From contig JBBINR010000061.1 of NCBI GenBank assembly GCA_037443785.1, forward strand, positions 1 through 14,464: a stretch of 14,464 nt of DNA, written 5' to 3'. Below the pieces are notes generated by a model. That model was given only the letters and a program-made list of their open reading frames with translations. It was not told the DNA's origin and searched no databases. Numbering within the stretch: the stretch's first letter is position 1; the number at the start of each line of letters is the position of its first letter. The stretch comes from JAQUOA01 sp037443785. GTDB taxonomy: Bacteria > Bacteroidota > Ignavibacteria > UBA10030 > UBA8401. Both the position numbers and the translations under genes were made by a program. This document shows positions 6,906-14,464 of this stretch, in pieces.

Positions 6906-7546
6906 TATTTTCCGATTTTCAATTCATCAAGGCTAAAAATTTTATCAGCAAACTGGAGATCATCTTTATCATTCGTTCCAAAGATCAGTATTCCTTTTTG
7001 TTTCTGTTCTTTCATTACTCTCCGAACGGATTGTATGCCATATTCATCTAAATTTGAAGTTGGTTCATCCAAAAACAAAATGGAAGGTTCGTGAAGTAAT
7101 GCAGCACAATATTTGAGACGTTGTTTCATTCCGGATGAATAATTTCTCACTTCTTTTTTTCGATGTTCGTAAATTCCAAACTCCTCTAATAAAGAATAGG
7201 ATCGGTCCACAGCACTATTAGCCAATCCCCTGATTTTCTTGATAAAGAGCAAATTTTCTTCTGCAGAAAATTCTTCATACATGTTTAAATACGGTGAGAC
7301 GAGACCGATGTGGGGATAATAATCTCCACTTTCAATAGTCGTTCCGTCAAGCGTCAAATCGATCTCCCCCCGTGTCGCTGAAAGAACTCCACATAATATT
7401 TTTAGCAACGTCGATTTCCCTGCACCATTCTTTCCTGTAATGGCAAATGCCGATCTTTCATTCACAATGAAAGAAACATTTTGAAAAATTGGTTTACGAT
7501 TATATATCTTCGCAATATTTTTAGCTTCAACAGTAAGAGTTTTCAT
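6905..7546 (-). CDS. ccmA: Cytochrome c maturation ABC ATPase CcmA
   Basis: CcmA is the ATP-hydrolysing subunit paired with CcmB. The 213-residue product has Walker A GKNGAGKST (38-46), an ABC signature YSSGMKQR (136-143, a variant of LSGGQ), Walker B ILFLDEP (156-162) and a D-loop SNLD. The switch histidine region reads GTND (190-193): N192 stands where most ABC ATPases have histidine. The Q-loop region GLVSPYLNMYEEF also lacks an obvious glutamine. Family identity rests on the ccmB/ccmC neighbours, because ATPases of this class look alike. Its ATG overlaps the stop of the upstream peptidase gene (ATGA) and has no clear Shine-Dalgarno, so translation is probably coupled to that gene. Confidence 0.9.
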   Translation of the reverse strand: MKTLTVEAKNIAKIYNRKPIFQNVSFIVNERSAFAITGKNGAGKSTLLKILCGVLSATRGEIDLTLDGTTIESGDYYPHIGLVSPYLNMYEEFSAEENLLFIKKIRGLANSAVDRSYSLLEEFGIYEHRKKEVRNYSSGMKQRLKYCAALLHEPSILFLDEPTSNLDEYGIQSVRRVMKEQKQKGILIFGTNDKDDLQFADKIFSLDELKIGK

Positions 7547-9126
7547 CGAAGAACGGCAAACTTTCCTTTAACAGTTGTTGATCCAGTTGAGAGTACATAG
7601 ATATATACACCGGAAGAAATCATATTCCCTTTCGTATCAATGCCATTCCATTTTGCATATTCAACTCCAAGAAAAGGAAATCGTTCAATCGGATTTGAAT
7701 ACACTAAATCCATAGTGTTTGCTGAATAAATTGATAACGCAATATCGCGATTTGTTCTTACACCGTTCAATGAAATTAATAGCGCCGCATATTTTGGATT
7801 AAATGGATTTGGAAAACACTCTGCCGGTGATATCCATCCGATGGTTTGATTAGCCCAATTTGAAATATCAGCCACGAATATAGTGCCATAAATCGAATTT
7901 GAGACTTGTAACAGACCAGAGGTGCTTGATGACGATACAGATATCTGGAAAGGAAATACTTGAGTTGAGCCAATCACTGCATCGTCGTAATTCGTGTTTG
8001 AGACAATGAAAAATGCAGAATCTCCTGGAGTAAAAAACTTAAAATAATTTGAAATAAAATTTTTTGAAACGTAATGAAATGTAGCCGTTACATTCGTTAC
8101 ACCATCCTCTTTAGTATATTTGACCATTGGAAATTCTTTGCCGTCTGGAAAATATGAAGTGGCATCGGCTCGGTATCCGGTATAAAACAGCCAACGGGAA
8201 AATTCAGCAAATGCTCTTTGCGTCGATGAAGAAAATTTGTACAACGTATTTTGTAGTGCCGGAAGCGGGCGTTGATATTTTATCTCATCCCATAAATCTT
8301 TCATGACATCCGTCCCAAATCGTCTCATTAAATAGACTCCCCAGATAGCGCGTTCATATCCTGGTAAGTCGTTTGCTGCATCGTTATAAAAGAGCTGTAA
8401 GGTTGAAAGATGAGTGTAAAACGTTTTAACGTCTCCAATATAATCTTTCACATCCGGAAACACCGTGGGTTCCATCGCTTCTGCACAGAGTTCATAGAAA
8501 TAAAACTCTTTCGAATCCCAAATTCCTGAGCCGCCAATCTGGATTGCATGGTGAAATTCGTGGGCACATGTCGCTTTTAATCCTTGAACTCCTGGCGTTC
8601 GATATTGATAATAATCATTGTCAATAGTCATGTACGTCGGATATTGAACGTTAGGTTTTCCACTACTCACCGGATAATCAGATTCCCAAAATGTTTCTCC
8701 ATAAACACCTTGGGGCTTTTCGACAACATAGATATCATACTCAGGTCCCCCGCCCCGCACACCATCGGCAGGAGGTTTTACAAATTGAAATGCCTCTATT
8801 TCACTGCTCCAAACAGAATCAAGAATCCATGATAGAGTATCAACATATTTCAAATATGAATTGGGAATTTTATTTCCGACCCCGTCCAACATTGATGCTT
8901 GATTAATTCCTGTCGTGTCAAAATGAATTCTGAATTTACCGCTTTTGGTCAAACGGCTTGCTTGTAAATCGGGGCGCAAATCAGCAGTAACTTTGTATCC
9001 TACATGCTTATGACTCAATCCTTGACGAAGGCGGACAAACGTGCCGCATTTTTCTTCCGGCACTTGCGAAAAAATACATTGAATCCCCAACAGCACGACA
9101 GCAATAAAATTATTTTTGTCTACCAT
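7543..9126 (-). CDS. Secreted zinc metallopeptidase, MXAN_6640-like, with T9SS sorting domain
   Basis: The 527-residue product has a signal peptide (about 1-21, hydrophobic FIAVVLLG, ending near FSQ). The peptidase domain carries HEFHH at 189-193, giving zinc ligands H189 and H193 and catalytic E190; E212 or E216 in YELCAEAMEP is a likely third ligand. The block YDIYVVEK ... YMTIDND ... CAHEFHHAIQ resembles the putative metalloprotease family named after MXAN_6640. The C-terminal part, from about 435, has ECFPNPFNP and the run WNGIDTKGNMISSGVYIY, ending KFAVLR. This is a type A sorting domain recognised by T9SS, so the protein is likely carried across the outer membrane. The start overlaps the upstream FG-GAP gene by 17 bp; the stop overlaps the ccmA ATG. 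Substrate is unknown. C17 in the signal region does not form a lipobox. Confidence 0.75.
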   Translation of the reverse strand: MVDKNNFIAVVLLGIQCIFSQVPEEKCGTFVRLRQGLSHKHVGYKVTADLRPDLQASRLTKSGKFRIHFDTTGINQASMLDGVGNKIPNSYLKYVDTLSWILDSVWSSEIEAFQFVKPPADGVRGGGPEYDIYVVEKPQGVYGETFWESDYPVSSGKPNVQYPTYMTIDNDYYQYRTPGVQGLKATCAHEFHHAIQIGGSGIWDSKEFYFYELCAEAMEPTVFPDVKDYIGDVKTFYTHLSTLQLFYNDAANDLPGYERAIWGVYLMRRFGTDVMKDLWDEIKYQRPLPALQNTLYKFSSSTQRAFAEFSRWLFYTGYRADATSYFPDGKEFPMVKYTKEDGVTNVTATFHYVSKNFISNYFKFFTPGDSAFFIVSNTNYDDAVIGSTQVFPFQISVSSSSTSGLLQVSNSIYGTIFVADISNWANQTIGWISPAECFPNPFNPKYAALLISLNGVRTNRDIALSIYSANTMDLVYSNPIERFPFLGVEYAKWNGIDTKGNMISSGVYIYVLSTGSTTVKGKFAVLR

Positions 9127-11335
9127 ACACCACGCTGATTAAATTTTTTTCCGCCATCGTATACGCAATGTCCGTAAACCCATCGCCGTTAAAATCTCCG
9201 AAACGAAACACCGCATCATGAGGGATACTTAAAATATTCTGCGGATTAAAAAATGCTCCATTGCCTTTCCCTTTTGCAAAAAGGATCACGCCTGAAGTAC
9301 TATCTTTGTATAAAATATCCAATATTCCATCATTATCATAATCATAAATTTGAATTTGATCGGCTGCGGTGATGTTGATATTTGAGATTACCGTTGGATC
9401 CGAAAAAAGCAAAGAATCATTTTTCCCCTTGAAGAATAATAACGTATGCTCAGGCTCGCTAAACAAAAGACAATCTTTCCGTTGATCGCCATTAAAATCT
9501 TCGATTGCAATGGTTCCTTTTTTAAAATCTTTGATCGGTAATCCAAACGAGTAAACTTTCCCCTTGTAATTTCCTGTCGAATCATTGAGCATAACGCCGA
9601 CTGAAATATTTTTCGTTGCTGAATCTGAAAAAATGTAGACAAGATCTGTCCGTCCGTCGCCGTCAATATCGTTAATTGTCGAATAAAGAATTTTTGTTGG
9701 AATAACCGGCACGAGACTTTTTGATAAAAATTTTACTCCCTTGATCTGTTGATAAAAGACAATCGCATTCAACGCTGATGGCATAAATGCATATAACGAA
9801 ATCCCCGGCTGGGTAAGAGACATATCAGCAAGAACGGTCTTTGGGACTTCGGGAAGTGGTATTGAAAACATATCAATATCGCCAATAACATTGCTTCCAC
9901 TGTCCGGTGATGACATAATATTAAGGATGGAAATCTTCGGATTCTTTTTGTGAACTGAGATCAACACTAAAGATGTATCATTATGAGCGTATAATGAAGC
10001 TGATGCAGGTTCATCAGGTGTTTCTATCGAAATCTGTCCTTCGAATGATTTCCCTTTTGAAAACAACACCGAAATCGAAGCTGAGCGAAAATTGGACACA
10101 AGAATATCATCCCATCCATCAAAATTAAGATCAGCGACGGACAAATTCACTGGTGCAATTCCTACAGGAAGGACAACCGCACTGTCGACCGGTTCAGAGA
10201 AAAGAGCTTTTTGATTCCACACGATTGACAACAAACTATCGGAATGAAAAAACATCAGATCGTCGTATCCGTCTCCATTCAGATCACCCGCAGATATCGT
10301 CGAAGTGGTTGAATCGAAGCCATAAATGATCTCTTCGTAAAAACTTCCAAACCCTTTATTCAAAAAAAGCGAGAGCGAATGGGTGTTGATATTTTGAGCG
10401 GTTAGATCAAGTTCATTAGCATTGTTAAATGCCGCAGAATGCAATTCGGTCGGATTTTGACCGAGAGTCACTGTCTGGGTAAAGTTATAGCTCCCAAGTC
10501 CGTCCCCATGATATACTTGAATCGTTTTATATTGCGATGAAGAGACAGCAACATCGGTAATTCCATCGCCATTAAAATCATTACAAAGAACTTGGACGGA
10601 ATCCGCTCCAAATGAGAGTACGGCCTGCTCAGAAAATTTTAATTTTCCCGTCCCCAAATAAAATGTCAATTCATTCGATAGCCAATTATGGACAGCAATA
10701 TCGGCAAACGAATCTTGATTCAATGTGACAAAAAAAAGGTCTATGACAGGAATATTTTCAAATATCGGTTTTGCTGTTTTGAAAGTTTCATTTTTTTGTC
10801 CAACAAACAATGAAATACCGGAATGTAATTTCCCGTACGCCATGATATCCGGAATGTTATCGTTCGTGATATCGCCGATCGTTACTTTTTCCGGATAATA
10901 GCCATCCGAATACGGCACAAGCGTATATAAAGAATCCGAAACGCGGCTCATCAATACAATAATCTGATTTTGTTCACGACGGACAACAACGATATCATCA
11001 ATACCATCATTATTCAGATTTCCTACGGTGACAGACGTAAATGATTTTATTCCCGCAATTTCTTTTTTTGACAAAAATCTTCCCCGCCCATCGTTCAATG
11101 CAATTTCAAATGAGTGCGTCGTTGAATCGTAGAACAAAATATCAACATACTTGCGGGATGAATAATGAAGCAAATAGGGATTGTGTATTCTGACGGCAAA
11201 GGAGACCGTCTCAAGTTTTGACAGCGGATTGCTTATGCGTGGTGCGGCTGAAAGCGAGTACGCTAACACGATCATCAACAAATGATACTCAAACACTTTT
11301 AAACAAATGTGTCGTTCCCCTTTTTGATGCTTCAC
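9110..11335 (-). CDS. Secreted FG-GAP/VCBS repeat protein (predicted beta-propeller)
   Basis: The 741-residue product contains about ten acidic DxNxDGxxD-type loops, for example at 106-114, 155-163, 253-261, 351-359, 402-410, 556-564, 613-621, 665-673 and 714-722. These are the Ca2+-binding loops of FG-GAP/VCBS repeats, which fold into beta-propellers, and the number suggests more than one propeller or one large one. The start used is a GTG at 11333-11335: it gives a lysine/arginine-rich n-region, then LLMIVLAYSLSAA as signal peptide. A GTG at residue 14 and ATG at residue 21 are alternatives that lose the positive charges, and no start has a clear ribosome site. The protein ends right after a repeat, with no visible T9SS tail or lipobox. 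It follows the thioesterase gene by 11 bp and overlaps the peptidase gene by 17 bp. Ligand and role are unknown. Confidence 0.8.
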   Translation of the reverse strand: MKHQKGERHICLKVFEYHLLMIVLAYSLSAAPRISNPLSKLETVSFAVRIHNPYLLHYSSRKYVDILFYDSTTHSFEIALNDGRGRFLSKKEIAGIKSFTSVTVGNLNNDGIDDIVVVRREQNQIIVLMSRVSDSLYTLVPYSDGYYPEKVTIGDITNDNIPDIMAYGKLHSGISLFVGQKNETFKTAKPIFENIPVIDLFFVTLNQDSFADIAVHNWLSNELTFYLGTGKLKFSEQAVLSFGADSVQVLCNDFNGDGITDVAVSSSQYKTIQVYHGDGLGSYNFTQTVTLGQNPTELHSAAFNNANELDLTAQNINTHSLSLFLNKGFGSFYEEIIYGFDSTTSTISAGDLNGDGYDDLMFFHSDSLLSIVWNQKALFSEPVDSAVVLPVGIAPVNLSVADLNFDGWDDILVSNFRSASISVLFSKGKSFEGQISIETPDEPASASLYAHNDTSLVLISVHKKNPKISILNIMSSPDSGSNVIGDIDMFSIPLPEVPKTVLADMSLTQPGISLYAFMPSALNAIVFYQQIKGVKFLSKSLVPVIPTKILYSTINDIDGDGRTDLVYIFSDSATKNISVGVMLNDSTGNYKGKVYSFGLPIKDFKKGTIAIEDFNGDQRKDCLLFSEPEHTLLFFKGKNDSLLFSDPTVISNINITAADQIQIYDYDNDGILDILYKDSTSGVILFAKGKGNGAFFNPQNILSIPHDAVFRFGDFNGDGFTDIAYTMAEKNLISVVYGRQK

Positions 11336-11346
11336 AGAATTCAGGT

Positions 11347-11826
11347 TTAGTGTGATAATTTCTTGCGACGGCTCAATCGTTGCTCTCGACGTTTCAATGC
11401 GTCGTTAAAATGTCGACGTTCTTCTTCGGTGTCTGTAGAAATTTGAGAAACAGGAATTGGATTTCCATTCACATCTAACGCCACAAAGGTAAGATATGCG
11501 GAATTTGCATGACGAATTTCTCCCGTTAATAAATTTTCAGATAACACTTTCACCCCTACTTCCATGGACGTTTTAAATACTCTGTTGATTGACGCAAGAA
11601 GTGTAACAACTTGACCGGTTTTAATCGGATGGATAAAATTCAATTCATCAACAGATGCCGTAACACAAATATGCTTAGAATGACGTGCGGCCGCAATTGC
11701 AGCCACAAGATCAATCCAATGCATCAATTGCCCTCCAAGAAGGTTGCCGAGCTGGTTTGTATCGTTCGGCAGCACAAGCTGAGTCATGGTCGCATAATGG
11801 TCCTTTAATGGAAGTTGATCATTCAT
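11347..11826 (-). CDS. Acyl-CoA thioesterase, hot-dog fold (YciA/BACH type)
   Basis: Enzymes of this family hydrolyse acyl-CoA to free fatty acid and CoA in the cytoplasm. The 159-residue product is one hot-dog domain. It shows the active-site stretch PNDTNQLGNLLGGQLMHWID (20-39), where N24 fits the catalytic asparagine of Acot7-type enzymes. It continues with the ICVTASVDELNFIHPIKTGQ strand region (54-73) and a basic C-terminal tail (RREQRLSRRKK). Length fits single-domain bacterial members. The ATG overlaps the end of the bamD-like gene by 8 bp. Its chain-length preference cannot be read from sequence. Nothing links it clearly to the neighbouring envelope genes, though fatty-acid turnover is a loose fit. 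Confidence 0.88.
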   Translation of the reverse strand: MNDQLPLKDHYATMTQLVLPNDTNQLGNLLGGQLMHWIDLVAAIAAARHSKHICVTASVDELNFIHPIKTGQVVTLLASINRVFKTSMEVGVKVLSENLLTGEIRHANSAYLTFVALDVNGNPIPVSQISTDTEEERRHFNDALKRREQRLSRRKKLSH

Positions 11827-12622
11827 TGTTCGTACTCGCCTGGATTTTCTCTTCCTCTTGTTTTTCCAATTTCAATTTTTCAATTTCGACATGTAACTTT
11901 GCCGCATCCTCTTTCATTTCCGTATCGGGAAATTTAATTTTCAATTCATCCAGCACCGCCAACGCCTCATCATACTTCTTTCGTTCCACCTGGCATTTTG
12001 CTTTCCAGAACATTGACTGATCGACAAATTTGCTGTCCCGATATTCTGAAATGACTTTATCAAAATATGAGATTGCCGCTTTGTAATACTCAACGCGGTA
12101 GTAGAGTTTTCCGTTTTCAAAAATTTTCTTTGCCAATTTAAAAGTCAGCTCGGCAATTTTTCCTTCTGCATCGCCCACCAGTGTATCTTTTGGAGAATAC
12201 TCGATGAATGTTTGAAACTCATCAAGCGCATAGCGAGTGTATTTTTGATCCAATTGTGGCCGCGGTGAAAGATTGTAATAGGATAAGGCTTTTTTATACC
12301 GAGAAACCGAAGCCAATGGACTTGACGGCATTGTTCGAAGCAGATTGTCGTATTCGGCAGATGCCAAAATGTATTCACCCCTGATAAATCTGCATTCAGC
12401 AATAAAATACTGGGCATCATCGGCGAACTCGCTCCCCTGGTATTGCACGGTAATGATTTTAAATTCTTCTATTGCTTCTAAATAATTCTCTTCAGAAAAA
12501 AGTTTTTTCGCACGGTCAAACCGCTCTTCCACCGGAAGAATTTCTATTTCTTTCGATGAAGAGCATGCGCTTATGCATAACGCTAAACCGACTGCAAACC
12601 ACACAATAATAATTCTATTCAC
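11819..12622 (-). CDS. bamD: Outer-membrane assembly lipoprotein BamD-like, TPR repeats
   Basis: BamD is the lipoprotein that works with BamA to insert beta-barrel proteins into the outer membrane. The 267-residue product starts with a lipoprotein signal: basic MNR, a hydrophobic stretch, and lipobox ISAC with the lipidated cysteine at C20, followed by SSS. The body consists of TPR-like helical repeats, such as RFDRAKKLFSEENYLEAIEEF (34-54, the typical BamD entry), then AQYFIAECRFIRGEYILASAEY and AAISYFDKVISEY. The end is a charged helix (EKLKLEKQEEEK). The start is GTG at 12620-12622, backed by GGGAG at 12627-12631. It overlaps capA by 8 bp. A general TPR lipoprotein is the alternative, but length and N-terminal repeat fit BamD. 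Confidence 0.82.
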   Translation of the reverse strand: MNRIIIVWFAVGLALCISACSSSKEIEILPVEERFDRAKKLFSEENYLEAIEEFKIITVQYQGSEFADDAQYFIAECRFIRGEYILASAEYDNLLRTMPSSPLASVSRYKKALSYYNLSPRPQLDQKYTRYALDEFQTFIEYSPKDTLVGDAEGKIAELTFKLAKKIFENGKLYYRVEYYKAAISYFDKVISEYRDSKFVDQSMFWKAKCQVERKKYDEALAVLDELKIKFPDTEMKEDAAKLHVEIEKLKLEKQEEEKIQASTNNE

Positions 12623-13691
12623 GTTTCTCCCAAACTGATGATAAATCGATATTCGATAAATTTTGTGTCCGTGTAAATAATTTTTGCAACTCTTTTTTAT
12701 CCGCTAATATTCTTGTTTGAAAACTTACTTCGAGCGGCAAAATCTTTTCAATTCCAATGGTCACCGCAGAATCCCTTTTCTCAAACACAAGCTTTACTCC
12801 GTAACTTCGCTGCGCCCAATAATGATGAGGTTGAAGAAAAACAAAATTACCTAACGAATGGATAATAATTTTATTTTTTACTTTTTCGATCCCGTACGAA
12901 ACATGCGGATGATGGCCGATAAAGACATCAATGCCGTTATCGATGCACCAACGGGAAAAACTTTTTACCGCACCTGCCGGCTTTTCTGCATATTCAATTC
13001 CGCCGTGATAGCTCATAATAACAACATCAACCTGCTGCCTAATTTCTTTAATTTTCGGAAGCAGTTTATTCGTGTCAGCGTACGCAACAACGTTCCGCCA
13101 GTTCTTGGGAGTAAAATTCATGAACGATGTTACTGCAAAGATAGCAAATTTTATGTTGTTTTTCTCGATAATAAGAGGGTAATATAATTTTTCTTTGTCT
13201 TTTCCCGACCCGATAAATTTTATGCTGTCTTTCATTAGACGATCAATCGTTTCAAATAGTGCCCCTTCGTGATAATCCAATGCATGATTATTTGCTGTCG
13301 AGACTATGTTGATACCAGCATTTTTTAACGTTTGGATTCCTTGCGGCGGTCCGGTGAACACCAAATTATTTTTTGGATCACCTGTTTCTCCTTTTTGATC
13401 GGAGATCGGCGATTCGAGATTCACAAATACGAGATCGGCTGCTTCTTTCTTTAATTGGATACGTGCAAAAGGATAATCAATTTCTCCTTTAAGAATCCGT
13501 TGACCAAGCCATCGGCCAAGATTAACATCTCCAAAAGCAAGCATTGTTGTACGATAAACTTTGGGAATTTCCGGAATGTTTGAAACACTAATTTTGTTTT
13601 GCGGGGAAACGTGAAACACTCTCAGCAAGATGATTTCTGAAAACAAGAGAAAAGTGACAATGATAATTCCACCGAGAGCTTTACGATTCAT
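12615..13691 (-). CDS. CapA-family protein (metallophosphatase-like)
   Basis: The family is named after the CapA protein of poly-gamma-glutamate capsule synthesis and has a calcineurin-like metallophosphatase fold; in many species the true substrate is unknown. The 358-residue product has one N-terminal membrane anchor (about 8-25) and then the extracytoplasmic domain. Its motifs in order are GDVNLGR (54-60), NLESP (91-95), STANNHALDY (131-140), SYHGGIEY (227-234), GHHPHV (259-264) and HSLGNFVF (278-285). These carry the predicted metal-binding D55, E93, N135, H136, H229 and H261/H263. No capB or capC is nearby, so poly-glutamate synthesis is not supported and a general envelope role is more likely. 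It starts 11 bp after the unknown 203-residue gene and overlaps bamD by 8 bp. Confidence 0.87.
   Translation of the reverse strand: MNRKALGGIIIVTFLLFSEIILLRVFHVSPQNKISVSNIPEIPKVYRTTMLAFGDVNLGRWLGQRILKGEIDYPFARIQLKKEAADLVFVNLESPISDQKGETGDPKNNLVFTGPPQGIQTLKNAGINIVSTANNHALDYHEGALFETIDRLMKDSIKFIGSGKDKEKLYYPLIIEKNNIKFAIFAVTSFMNFTPKNWRNVVAYADTNKLLPKIKEIRQQVDVVIMSYHGGIEYAEKPAGAVKSFSRWCIDNGIDVFIGHHPHVSYGIEKVKNKIIIHSLGNFVFLQPHHYWAQRSYGVKLVFEKRDSAVTIGIEKILPLEVSFQTRILADKKELQKLFTRTQNLSNIDLSSVWEKRE
12627..12631 (-). promoter_or_regulatory. Ribosome binding site choosing the GTG start of bamD
   Basis: GGGAG on the minus strand lies 4 nt before the GTG at 12620-12622, inside the end of the capA-like gene. 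It supports a GTG start for the lipoprotein, which also gives a correct signal sequence. Confidence 0.5.
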
Positions 13692-13702
13692 TCATTAACC
13701 AT

Positions 13703-14314
13703 TCAACTTCGGATCGTAAAGAACAAATAGATTGCTACTCCTGAAGCGATTGTTACAACAACCGGCTCAAGAAGAGAATCAAAAATAGACAACGCTGGCT
13801 TGGAATAGGACGCAAACGGCAGGTCACCGGAGTGGAGATTATCGAGATCAGAATAATTCACCGTATCAACCAACGATATTGTTTTGCTTCCGGCCCAAAA
13901 AACTTTTTGACGATTCCTCATAATTCCATCATAGGTTAAAGAAATCGTGCGTGTGGTTTTCAAAGCTCCAAGGAAGGATTCAGAGAAAGTTTCGCTATAA
14001 GAAATGGCCGAACCACGTAAAGAAATTTCCAACATCATATCTCGATTTGTCGAATCTGTCGTAATGGAAATATTTTTGGAGAAAAAAGATTCGATGATCG
14101 AATAATAGAGGACCGTATATGCGATCTTGTTATCATATGATACAAATATTGAAGAAGCCGATGAAATACCGGCTTCTTCAATCAAATGGACCATAAGAGA
14201 ATCTGATGCTTGACGTATTCGTTCCATATCGGTCGCAGGATTTCCGTCGGCAAACATCACATTTCCACCAATGAACATCCACACTGCCGCTATGTTACGA
14301 AAAATATTTTGCAT
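13703..14314 (-). CDS. Unknown exported protein with C-terminal membrane helix
   Basis: I do not recognise this 203-residue protein. Residues 1-23 look like a signal peptide (basic MQNIFRN, hydrophobic VWMFIGGNVMF, cleavage near FADG). The middle (about 30-180) is a soluble region rich in serine and threonine with alternating strands, such as MMLEISLRGSAISYS and TRTISLTYDG; it has no cysteine. Residues about 183-200 (EPVVVTIASGVAIYLFF) form a hydrophobic helix followed by TIRS, so the protein may be anchored at its C-terminus with the soluble part in the periplasm. Its ATG overlaps the dehydrogenase stop by one base (TGATG), and the capA-like gene starts 11 bp later. A role in the envelope is a guess from these neighbours. 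Confidence 0.7.
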   Translation of the reverse strand: MQNIFRNIAAVWMFIGGNVMFADGNPATDMERIRQASDSLMVHLIEEAGISSASSIFVSYDNKIAYTVLYYSIIESFFSKNISITTDSTNRDMMLEISLRGSAISYSETFSESFLGALKTTRTISLTYDGIMRNRQKVFWAGSKTISLVDTVNYSDLDNLHSGDLPFASYSKPALSIFDSLLEPVVVTIASGVAIYLFFTIRS

Positions 14315-14464
14315 CAGGCATAAATTCCACGAATCTTTAATGTTTTTGCAACTCTATCGATTGCATTAATGTACGCGGCTATTCTGAGCGTCACATTGTA
14401 TTTTTGTGATGTTGAATACACACCGTCAAACGCTGACTTCATCATTCGTTCCAATCGACGATTG
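14314..14464 (-). CDS. Glu/Leu-type dehydrogenase, C-terminal end only
   Basis: Only the last 49 residues are present, as the gene enters from the right edge. They read LERMMKSAFDGVY early, then YNVTLRIAAYINAIDRVAKT and the ending RGIYA. This matches the C-terminus of the glutamate/leucine dehydrogenase family, where a helix ending in RTAAY..A..R followed by RGIYP or similar is standard. Such enzymes convert glutamate to 2-oxoglutarate and ammonia with NAD(P). Glutamate versus another amino acid cannot be told from this piece. Its stop overlaps the start of the next gene by one base. Confidence 0.85.
   Translation of the reverse strand, partial: NRRLERMMKSAFDGVYSTSQKYNVTLRIAAYINAIDRVAKTLKIRGIYA

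Noticed and set aside
9110..9126. The FG-GAP and peptidase genes as one gene broken by a frameshift
   Set aside because: The peptidase has its own signal peptide right after its ATG, and the FG-GAP protein ends at a complete repeat, so two separate genes with a 17-bp overlap fit better.
9060..9126. A lipobox at C17 of the peptidase
   Set aside because: The residues before C17 are GIQ; a lipobox needs a small residue just before the cysteine and usually leucine at -3, so an ordinary signal peptide is preferred.
1..14464. tRNA or rRNA genes, CRISPR arrays, insertion sequences, integration sites
   Set aside because: No repeat-spacer pattern, transposase or integrase frame, terminal inverted repeats or structural RNA was recognised; almost all of the window is accounted for by genes.

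Overview
The window is compact bacterial DNA, AT-rich by eye, with about 15 genes and no RNA genes, mobile elements or CRISPR arrays that I could recognise. The gene content points to the Bacteroidota/Chlorobiota (FCB) group, perhaps an Ignavibacteria-like lineage. The clues are a secreted peptidase ending in a PNPFNP-type C-terminal sorting domain typical of type IX secretion (T9SS), a bacillithiol-pathway deacetylase (BshB1), a CcmD-family micro-protein of the kind seen in that group, and a promoter resembling the Bacteroidota TTTG/TAnnTTTG pattern. The assignment is an inference.

Left part (1-2610). xseA (exonuclease VII large subunit, cut by the left edge) is read leftwards. It diverges from a two-gene rightward unit: bshB1, then a membrane protein with a zinc ribbon and a DUF2318-like cysteine-rich domain. 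A 9-bp-stem hairpin at 2578-2602 sits where this unit meets the long leftward cluster and can serve both strands.

Right part (2635-14464). Everything here is on the minus strand and packed so tightly that no gap exceeds about 11 bp. In transcription order it holds the C-terminal end of a Glu/Leu-type dehydrogenase, an unknown exported protein, a CapA-family protein, a BamD-like lipoprotein, an acyl-CoA thioesterase, an FG-GAP/VCBS repeat secreted protein, an MXAN_6640-like metallopeptidase with a T9SS tail, and then ccmA-ccmB-ccmC-ccmD-ccmE-ccmF. The peptidase stop overlaps the ccmA start.

The cytochrome c maturation (Ccm) set is the most interesting part. ABC-type subunits CcmA/B/C with CcmD would load haem onto CcmE, and CcmF would attach it to apocytochromes. 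Here CcmE has cysteine (CPSKY) in place of the usual haem-binding histidine, and no ccmG or ccmH follows ccmF before the terminator. That matches the described variant 'System I*', known from Desulfovibrio-like and archaeal Ccm systems. The set is headed by two predicted exported proteins of unknown role, which is the main novel context in the window.
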